Origin: Alphaproteobacteria bacterium | GTDB lineage: Bacteria; Pseudomonadota; Alphaproteobacteria; Geminicoccales; Geminicoccaceae | Reading direction: 5' to 3' | Length of the DNA: 10,066 bases | Assembly (NCBI GenBank): GCA_026982585.1 | Contig: JALSGW010000348.1 | Span: 1-10,066, forward strand | Shown: positions 1 to 5,374 of the stretch, piece by piece | Layout: the number at the start of each line of letters is the position of its first letter | Numbering within the stretch: the first letter of the stretch is position 1 | Made by a program: the position numbers and the translations under genes | Notes under the pieces: model-generated | What the model was told of the DNA's origin: nothing | Database searches by the model: none | The model's input: the letters and a program-made list of their open reading frames with translations, nothing else

Positions 1-1381
1 ACTCCCCCGGGGGTTCGCACAGCTTGCGGCTGATCTGGAGCCGGCCGTGGGCGGATGCGGTGTAGATGTCGTCGTGCTCGAGGAACATGGTGGCCGGCAG
101 CACCACGTCCGCCATGCGGGCGGTGGCGGTGAGGAACTGTTCGTGCACGCACAGGAACAGATCCTCGCGCAGGAATCCCCGCCGCACCCGGCCGAGCTCC
201 GGCGCCACGCACATCGGGTTGGTGTTCTGGATCAGCATCGCCTTGACCGGCGGTCCGCCCTTGAGGGCCTCGGGATCGCCGGTGAGAATCCGGCCGATCT
301 GGGACTGGTCGAGCAGCCGCACCGAGGGATCCCGGGCATCGAGCCCCTCGATGAGGGTGGTGTCCAGGGTGTAGAGGTCGGAGAGGCTGTAGCAGGCGCC
401 GCCGCCCGGATGGCGCCAGGCGCCGGTCACCGCCGGCAGGCAGGAGACCGCGTGCATGTTGACGGCGCCGTTGCGGCTGCGGGTGAAGCCGTAGCCGAGG
501 CGGAGATAGGCGCGCCGGGTCTTTCCGTAGAGGCGGGCGAAGGCGCGGATCTGCTCGGCACAGAGCCCGGTGATCGGCGCCGCCCATTCCGGGGTGCGGG
601 TCTGGAGATGGGCCGCGAGCTCCTCGGCCCCCTCGGTGTAGCGGCGCAGATAGTCCCAGTCCGCATAGCCTTCGGCGAACAGCACCTGCATCACCGCGCA
701 GGCGAGCGCCCCGTCGGTGCCGGGCCGAAGCGGCAGGTGGAGGTCGGCCATTCTGGCGGTGGCGGTGCGGTAGGGATCCACCACCACGAGCCGCGCCCCC
801 CGCCGCTGCGCCCGCTTGATGTGGGTCATGAGGTTGACGTGGGTGTGGGCGGGATTGCAGCCCCAGACCACCACCAGCTCGCTGTGCTCGCCGATCTCCT
901 CGGGCGGCGTCCCCCAGCGCTTGCCGGCCCCGGCCTTGAAGCCGACATCGGCGAGCCGCACGCAGATGGTGCCGTCGAACCGCGAGTAGCGCTTGACGTG
1001 GGTGAGGCGGTTGATGCCGTCGCGCTGCACCAGGCCCATGGTGCCCGCGTAGTAATAGGGCCAGACCGATTCGGTTCCAAAGCGCCGCTCCGCATCGAGG
1101 AACGCCTCCGCCACCCGGTCCAGCGCCTCCTCCCAGGACACCGGCCGGAACCGCCCGCTGCCCTTGGGCCCGGCGCGCAGGAGCGGCTGGGTGAGGCGGT
1201 CGGGATGATGGAGCCGTTCGGCGTAGCGGGCCACCTTGGCGCAGATCACCCCGGCGGTGTAGGGGTTGCGGGTGCTGCCGGCGAGCCGGCCGAGCCGCCC
1301 GTCCGCTTGCCAGCGCACCTCGAGGGCGCACACGCTCGGACAGTCGTGGGGGCACACCGCCCGGTCGACCCGCTCCACCAT
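1..1381 (-). CDS. Molybdopterin-dependent [4Fe-4S] oxidoreductase, 3' end beyond the window
   Basis: I translated this frame directly from the minus strand; 460 codons are visible and it is open at the left edge. It belongs to the DMSO-reductase/formate-dehydrogenase superfamily (COG0243 type), which binds a bis-pterin molybdenum cofactor and an N-terminal [4Fe-4S] cluster. The cluster ligands are C10, C14, C18 (CPHDCPSVC) and C47 (VICAKVARYAER), with K49 just after the last one. Further family landmarks are HHPDRL near 58-63, PVSWEEALD near 80-88, YYYAGTMGLVQRDG near 109-122, VVVWGCNPAHT, LVVVDPYRTATA, LIQNTNPM and ARMADVVLPATMFLEHDD. No Tat or Sec signal is seen, so it is probably cytoplasmic. 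The ATG at 1381 has a strong GGGGAGG ribosome site 5 bases upstream. It lies 42 bases after ccmH on the same strand. The substrate cannot be named: the closest resemblance is to a group annotated only as molybdopterin oxidoreductase. The residue that would ligate molybdenum is unclear (C140 and D145 are nearby candidates). Confidence 0.9.
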   Translation of the reverse strand, partial: MVERVDRAVCPHDCPSVCALEVRWQADGRLGRLAGSTRNPYTAGVICAKVARYAERLHHPDRLTQPLLRAGPKGSGRFRPVSWEEALDRVAEAFLDAERRFGTESVWPYYYAGTMGLVQRDGINRLTHVKRYSRFDGTICVRLADVGFKAGAGKRWGTPPEEIGEHSELVVVWGCNPAHTHVNLMTHIKRAQRRGARLVVVDPYRTATARMADLHLPLRPGTDGALACAVMQVLFAEGYADWDYLRRYTEGAEELAAHLQTRTPEWAAPITGLCAEQIRAFARLYGKTRRAYLRLGYGFTRSRNGAVNMHAVSCLPAVTGAWRHPGGGACYSLSDLYTLDTTLIEGLDARDPSVRLLDQSQIGRILTGDPEALKGGPPVKAMLIQNTNPMCVAPELGRVRRGFLREDLFLCVHEQFLTATARMADVVLPATMFLEHDDIYTASAHGRLQISRKLCEPPGE

Positions 1382-1394
1382 GTCATCCTCCCCG

Positions 1395-1417
1395 GCCCGG
1401 GCGCGCCCACCCCGGGC
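1395..1417 (-). other. GC-only inverted repeat between ccmH and the molybdoenzyme gene
   Basis: GCCCGGG and CCCGGGC form a perfect 7-base-pair inverted repeat around a 9-base loop. It sits within the 42-base gap between the ccmH stop and the molybdoenzyme start. On the transcript it ends one base before the GGGGAGG ribosome site. There is no following U-tract, so it is not a standard intrinsic terminator. It could be an mRNA-processing or translation-tuning stem, or a chance product of very high GC content. Confidence 0.3.
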
Positions 1418-1423
1418 GCCGGC

Positions 1424-1939
1424 TCAACTGCTGCCGGCCTGCGGCTGGCCGCGCGCGGCCCCCTCCTCGCCGAGCAGCCGGGCGAGCTTCTCGAGCTCCT
1501 CCGGGCTCAAGGATTCCCCGTCCGCGGCATCCAGATCCCGTTCGCGGCTGCGCCGCAGATACACATAGACCAGAAGCCCGCCCAGGGCGAACACCACGAA
1601 GGGGCCGAACCACAGGATCCAGGTGCGCGGCGTGAAGGGCGGCTTGAGCAGGATGAACTCGCCGAAGCGGGCCACCAGATAGTCCTTGATCTCCTGGTCG
1701 CTCTTGCCGGCGAGCAGCTGTTCGCGCACCAGCCGGCGGATGTCGGCGGCGAGCGGCGCGTCGGAATCGTCGATGCTCTGGTTCTGGCAGACGAGACAGC
1801 GCAGCTGCTGGCCGAGCGCCCGGGCGCGCGCCTCGAGCACGGGATCGTCCAGCACCTCGTCCGGCTTCACCCCCGCCTCCGCTGCGACGGCCCACATCAA
1901 CACAGCAAGCAGGCCCAACAGCACACGGCTCAGCGCCAT
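1424..1939 (-). CDS. ccmH: Cytochrome c maturation protein CcmH (CycL type)
   Basis: CcmH is a membrane-anchored periplasmic thiol-disulfide protein that, with CcmG, reduces the CXXCH cysteines of apocytochrome c before heme attachment. The 171-residue product has a signal peptide (about 1-22, ending AVAAEA). The family's hallmark LRCLVCQNQS motif follows with C48 and C51, then a three-helix-like domain containing AADIRRLVREQL and RFGEFILLKPPF. A transmembrane helix lies at about 107-128, with a short charged cytoplasmic tail. The length fits the short alphaproteobacterial CycL form; there is no fused TPR (CcmI-like) domain. I chose the ATG at 1939 because GAGGAGG-type sequence precedes it and the signal peptide begins there. 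An in-frame ATG at 1984 would add 15 Arg/Gly-rich residues and would start one base after the ccmG stop. It is the last recognised ccm gene of the operon. Confidence 0.96.
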   Translation of the reverse strand: MALSRVLLGLLAVLMWAVAAEAGVKPDEVLDDPVLEARARALGQQLRCLVCQNQSIDDSDAPLAADIRRLVREQLLAGKSDQEIKDYLVARFGEFILLKPPFTPRTWILWFGPFVVFALGGLLVYVYLRRSRERDLDAADGESLSPEELEKLARLLGEEGAARGQPQAGSS

Positions 1940-1985
1940 CGCTCCTCCTCTCCCGCGCGTCCAAGCACCCCGGCCGAGCCCCATC

Positions 1986-2567
1986 TCACGAGGATTCCTC
2001 CCGCAGCCGGCGCAACAGCGGCAGGATCTTCTCCTCCAGCACCCTGGGGGTGAGCTGTCCCACCTGCTTGAACACGATCACCCCGCGGGAATCGATGACG
2101 AAGGTCTCCGGCACCCCATACACCCCCCATTCGATGCCGGCCCGGCCGTCCTGGTCCGAGCCGATGTAGGTGTAGGGATCGCCCAGCTCCTGCAGCCAGG
2201 CCAGCGCGTCCTCCGGCCGGTCCTTGTAATTGATGCCGTGCACCTTGAACCCCTCCTCCTCGGCGAGCCGGGTGATGAGGGGATGTTCCGCCCGGCAGGG
2301 CACGCACCAGGAGGCCCACACGTTCACCACCATGGGTTCGCCGCCGAGATCGGCGCGCGAAAAGCCGTGGTCGTCCCGCCCCGGGATCGGCGGCAGGCTG
2401 AATTCCGGCGCCGGCTTGTCCAAAAGCGCCGAGGGCAGCACCTGGGAGTTGCGGGTGAGCCCCCAGCCGAGCGCCGCGGCGATGATCACGAAGGCCAGCG
2501 CCGGCAGCACGTAGATCAGCGCCGAACGACGGCGCGGCTCCGGTCGGTCGAGGGACTGGGTCGCCAT
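1986..2567 (-). CDS. ccmG: Thiol:disulfide interchange protein CcmG/DsbE
   Basis: CcmG is a membrane-tethered periplasmic thioredoxin-like protein that passes electrons to CcmH and apocytochrome c during cytochrome c assembly. In the 193-residue product, an N-terminal basic stretch (RRR at 12-14) precedes a signal-anchor helix at about 16-36. The thioredoxin fold follows, with the active site WCVPC (C88, C91) in VNVWASWCVPC, the acidic insertion GINYKDRPEDA near 111-121 that is typical of CcmG/DsbE, and the cis-proline loop GVPETF (P153). The ATG at 2567 shares its A with the TGA of ccmF (a TGATG junction), and an AGGGAG ribosome site lies about 7 bases upstream. The same frame extends upstream without a stop, but those codons overlap the ccmF end and encode nothing family-like. 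ccmH follows after 46 bases. Confidence 0.97.
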   Translation of the reverse strand: MATQSLDRPEPRRRSALIYVLPALAFVIIAAALGWGLTRNSQVLPSALLDKPAPEFSLPPIPGRDDHGFSRADLGGEPMVVNVWASWCVPCRAEHPLITRLAEEEGFKVHGINYKDRPEDALAWLQELGDPYTYIGSDQDGRAGIEWGVYGVPETFVIDSRGVIVFKQVGQLTPRVLEEKILPLLRRLREESS

Positions 2568-4549
2568 CACACTGCTCCCTGGGTTGCAAGCCCGCGACGG
2601 GACGACGCCGGCTTGGGCGCACCGACCCTGAGCCTGCGGTCGGTCAGCGAGATCATGCCGCCGATCGCCATCAGGCCGGCGCCGCCCCAGATCCAGAACA
2701 CGAGCGGATTGTAGTAGAGCCGGACCGTCCACCCCTCCCCGCTCTGATCGCCGAGGACGAAGTAGAGATCGCGCAGGATCCCGCTCTTGATGCCGGCTTC
2801 GGTGGTGGTCTGGCGCTCGATCAGGTAGAAGCGCTTCTCCGAATGGATCACCGCCTCCACCCGACCGTCCGCGAAGACGGTGAAGCCGCCCCGCTGGGCC
2901 ACATAGTTGGGCCCGCGCACCTCCTCCACCCCCTCAAACCGCACCTGATAGCCGGCCAGCTCCACCGTATCCCCGGCCTGCATCACCAGGATGCGTTCCA
3001 CCTGGCCGGCGGAGGATCCGGTGATGCCGAGGATGATGACGCCGAGGCCGAGATGGGCGAGCATCATCGCGGTGGCCGAGCGCGGCAGCCCCTTGAAGCG
3101 CTGCCAGCTGCGGGCGAGCGGCACCCGGAACAGGGCGATGCGCTCGGCGTATTCGACGAGCGCCCCCACCATCACCCAGGCCGCCACACCGAAGCCGAGG
3201 GCGGCGCCCAGCGCGCGCGGATCGACGAGCGCCAGATAGCCGCCGATCACCGCCAGCGTCGCCGCCACCGCCGCCTTGAGCCGCTGCAGCACGCCCAGCA
3301 CGTCGCCCCGCTTCCAGGCCATCATCGCCCCCACCGGCAGCACCACCATGAGCGGCACCATGAGCGGCAGGAAGGTGCGGTTGAAGAAGGGCGGCCCCAC
3401 CGAGATCTTGTCGCCGGTGAGCGCCTCGAGGATGAGCGGATAGAGGGTGCCGAGCAGCACCGTGGCGCAGGCGGTGGCGAGCAGGAGATTGTTGAGCACC
3501 AACGCCCCCTCCCGCGAGATGGGGGCGAAGGCGGCACCCCCCTGCATGGCCGGCGCCCGCCAGGCGTAGACCAGGAGCGAGCCTCCCACCGCGATCACCA
3601 ACAGCGCCAGGATGTACACCCCGCGCGCCGGATCGGTGGCGAAGGCGTGCACCGAGGTGAGCACCCCCGAGCGCACCAGGAAGGTGCCGAGCAGGGAGAG
3701 GGCGAAGGTCAGGATGGCCAAGAGAATGGTCCAGTTCTTGAGGGTGTTGCGCTTCTCCAGCACGATCGCCGAATGGAGCAGCGCGGTTCCCGCCAGCCAG
3801 GGCATGAAGCTGGCGTTCTCCACCGGATCCCAGAACCACCAGCCGCCCCAGCCGAGCTCGTAGTAGGCCCACCAGCTGCCGAAGGCGATGCCGAGGGTCA
3901 AAAACAGCCAGGCGGCCAAGACCCAGGGCCGCAGCCAGCGCGCCCAGCTGGGATCCACCCGCCCCTCGAGCAACGCCGCCATGGCGAAGGAATAGGCGGT
4001 GGAGAAGCCCACATAGCCGAGATAGAGCATCGGCGGATGGAGGGCGATGCCGGGATCCTGCAGCAACGGATTGAGCCCCTGCCCCTCGAGCGGCGGCGGA
4101 TCCATGCGCAGGAAGGCGTTGGAGGTGAACAGCATGAAGGACAGGAAGCCGACCCCGATCAGCCCCTGCACCGCCAGCACCCGGGCGAGGAACCTCTGCG
4201 GCAGATGGCGCCCGAACACCGCCACCGCCGCCCCGAACAGGGCCAGGATCAGCACCCACAACACCAAGGAGCCCTCGTGATTGCCCCACACGCCGGTGAT
4301 CTTGTAGAAGAGCGGCTTGAGGGTGCTCGAGTTCTCGAAGACGTTCACCACCGAGAAGTCGTTCACGATATAGGCATGCATCAGGGTGGCGAAGGCGAAG
4401 AGCAGCAGCAGGAACTGGACGATCGCCGCCTGCGGCGCCAGCCGCATGGCCAGCACGTCGCCCCGCGCCGCTCCCCACAGCGGCACCGTCCCCTGCACCA
4501 AGGCCACCGCGAAGGCCAAGGCGAGCGCGAAATGTCCGTATTCGATCAC
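2567..4549 (-). CDS. ccmF: Cytochrome c-type biogenesis protein CcmF (heme lyase core)
   Basis: CcmF is the large inner-membrane subunit of the System I cytochrome c synthase. It carries its own heme b and transfers heme from CcmE to apocytochrome c. The product is 660 residues, the usual family size, with many hydrophobic helices and a periplasmic domain near the C-terminus. The tryptophan-rich heme-handling segment is GSWWAYYELG/WGGWWFWDPVEN at 224-245. All four histidines expected from the E. coli protein are present: H171 (GIALHPPM), H259 (LLHSAIVLEKR), H301 (TSVHAF) and H499 (LAHLGLGV). The start is assigned to the GTG at 4549, giving MIEYGHFALALAF. It forms a GTGA overlap with the ccmE stop and has GGAGGAG 5 bases upstream. 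An ATG at 4576 would add nine residues inside ccmE and looks unlikely. Confidence 0.97.
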   Translation of the reverse strand: MIEYGHFALALAFAVALVQGTVPLWGAARGDVLAMRLAPQAAIVQFLLLLFAFATLMHAYIVNDFSVVNVFENSSTLKPLFYKITGVWGNHEGSLVLWVLILALFGAAVAVFGRHLPQRFLARVLAVQGLIGVGFLSFMLFTSNAFLRMDPPPLEGQGLNPLLQDPGIALHPPMLYLGYVGFSTAYSFAMAALLEGRVDPSWARWLRPWVLAAWLFLTLGIAFGSWWAYYELGWGGWWFWDPVENASFMPWLAGTALLHSAIVLEKRNTLKNWTILLAILTFALSLLGTFLVRSGVLTSVHAFATDPARGVYILALLVIAVGGSLLVYAWRAPAMQGGAAFAPISREGALVLNNLLLATACATVLLGTLYPLILEALTGDKISVGPPFFNRTFLPLMVPLMVVLPVGAMMAWKRGDVLGVLQRLKAAVAATLAVIGGYLALVDPRALGAALGFGVAAWVMVGALVEYAERIALFRVPLARSWQRFKGLPRSATAMMLAHLGLGVIILGITGSSAGQVERILVMQAGDTVELAGYQVRFEGVEEVRGPNYVAQRGGFTVFADGRVEAVIHSEKRFYLIERQTTTEAGIKSGILRDLYFVLGDQSGEGWTVRLYYNPLVFWIWGGAGLMAIGGMISLTDRRLRVGAPKPASSRRGLATQGAV

Positions 4550-5001
4550 CGCTGCTCCTCCGCTCCGTCCTTCCACACCCCGGCCTGCTCCAGGGCGTCC
4601 ACCACCTCCCGCGGCATGTAGCGCTCGTCGTGCTTGGCCAGCACCTCGCTGGCCCGGAACACGCCGCTCTCGTCCAGGGTGCCGAGCGCCACCACCCCCT
4701 GCCCCTCCCGGAACAGATCCGGCAGCACCCCGCGATAGACCACCTGAACCTCGTTGACCGTATCCGTGACGATGAAGCGCACCGTTCCGTCCGGCCGCCG
4801 TTCCACGCTGCCCTCGCGCACAAGCCCGCCGATGCGGAAGCGTTTTTCGGGATCGATCTGCCCTTGGGCGATCTCGCTCGGGGTGACGAAAAAGGAAATG
4901 CTCTCGCCGAGCGCGGCGAGCACCAGCGCGGTGGCCCCGCCCACCAGCAACAGCGCCACCGCAAGCAGCATCGCCCGCTGGCGCTTGCGCAGATGCTTCA
5001 T
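4546..5001 (-). CDS. ccmE: Heme chaperone CcmE (CycJ)
   Basis: CcmE is a periplasmic OB-fold protein anchored in the inner membrane. It binds heme covalently through a histidine and delivers it to CcmF. The 151-residue product has a basic N-terminus (KHLRKRQR), one signal-anchor helix at about 10-30, then the beta-barrel with SFFVTPSEI, RFRIGGLVREGSV and VVYRGVLPDLFREGQGVVA. The heme-binding motif LAKHDERYMP gives H124 as the covalent ligand and Y128 as the axial ligand, equivalent to E. coli H130 and Y134. The ATG at 5001 overlaps the ccmD stop by four bases (ATGA) and follows a very strong purine-rich ribosome site that is itself encoded within the Gly-rich end of ccmD. This arrangement points to translational coupling. 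Confidence 0.97.
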   Translation of the reverse strand: MKHLRKRQRAMLLAVALLLVGGATALVLAALGESISFFVTPSEIAQGQIDPEKRFRIGGLVREGSVERRPDGTVRFIVTDTVNEVQVVYRGVLPDLFREGQGVVALGTLDESGVFRASEVLAKHDERYMPREVVDALEQAGVWKDGAEEQR

Positions 5002-5240
5002 CCTCCCTCCCCTCCCGGCGCGCCGCCGCCGGCCGCAGGCCCCGTCCGCACCGGCCAAAGCCGCTTGGCCGGCGCGCCGCCCTGGCCCCGGAGCCGGCCC
5101 CGGAGTTCCTCCAGCTGGCGCTCCCGGTTGCGGGCGAGCCGCCAGCTCTGCCAGAGCAGCAGCAGCAGGATCAACAGGCTCAGGCCGTAGGCGCTCCACA
5201 CATACGGCCCGTAGCCGTCCATGGCGAACCACTCGCCCAT
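4998..5240 (-). CDS. ccmD: Heme exporter accessory protein CcmD
   Basis: CcmD is a small single-span membrane protein that works with CcmABC to release heme-loaded CcmE. The 80-residue product begins MGEWFAMDGYGPYVWSAYG, which matches the family consensus closely. One transmembrane helix lies at about 15-31 (rich in Leu), followed by a basic/charged segment (RLARNRERQLEELRGRLRG) on the cytoplasmic side. The last 25 or so residues are low-complexity Gly/Pro/Ala, making it longer than many CcmD proteins. The first ATG (5240) is preferred over the one at 5222 because the WFAMDGYG stretch is conserved. It is the promoter-proximal gene of this operon. Its usual upstream partner ccmC is absent, because the next gene (glnD) diverges. 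Confidence 0.92.
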   Translation of the reverse strand: MGEWFAMDGYGPYVWSAYGLSLLILLLLLWQSWRLARNRERQLEELRGRLRGQGGAPAKRLWPVRTGPAAGGGAPGGEGG

Positions 5241-5374
5241 CCCTCGTCCCCGGGCCCAAGCCGCTTGTTCTCGCCCCCTGGCCTCCCTAGAGAAGACCGA
5301 GAGGGCCGGGGCCGCCCGTCATGTATGGTGCGGCCTTGTGCGATAGCAAGCCGAAGCGGGAGCGACCAAAAGTC
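5241..5374. promoter_or_regulatory. Divergent intergenic region between ccmD and glnD
   Basis: These 134 bases separate the two divergent gene blocks and must hold or adjoin the promoters for both, unless transcription starts inside the genes. Only weak sigma-70-like candidates are visible. For glnD there is TTGTTC at 5265-5270 and TAGAGA at 5288-5293, 17 bases apart. For ccmD, on the minus strand, there is a TTGGTC near 5365-5370 followed about 18 bases later by TATCGC. Each box matches its consensus at only about three of six positions. I see no recognisable operator, such as an Fnr/Anr box or an NtrC site. The promoter role rests on geometry rather than motif quality. Confidence 0.45.

Noticed and set aside
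4..13. Perfect palindrome CCCCCGGGGG near the left edge
   Set aside because: It falls within the conserved coding frame of the molybdoenzyme (Pro-Pro-Gly codons) and such short GC palindromes are expected at this composition.
1940..1984. Upstream ATG of ccmH at 1984, directly after the ccmG stop
   Set aside because: It would put 15 Arg/Gly-rich residues before a clean signal peptide, while the ATG at 1939 has a strong ribosome site. It remains possible as a coupled alternative start.
47..2053. A 668-residue open frame on the plus strand across the molybdoenzyme gene, ccmH and the end of ccmG
   Set aside because: It is antisense to three well-supported genes, is rich in His/Gly/Pro/Arg with no family resemblance, and crosses gene boundaries. 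It is a by-product of high GC content.
2843..4621. A 592-residue plus-strand frame opposite ccmF, and a 676-residue minus-strand frame (2934-4964) in another phase
   Set aside because: Both are shadows of ccmF and ccmE; CcmF carries all family histidines and the Trp-rich motif, whereas these have none.
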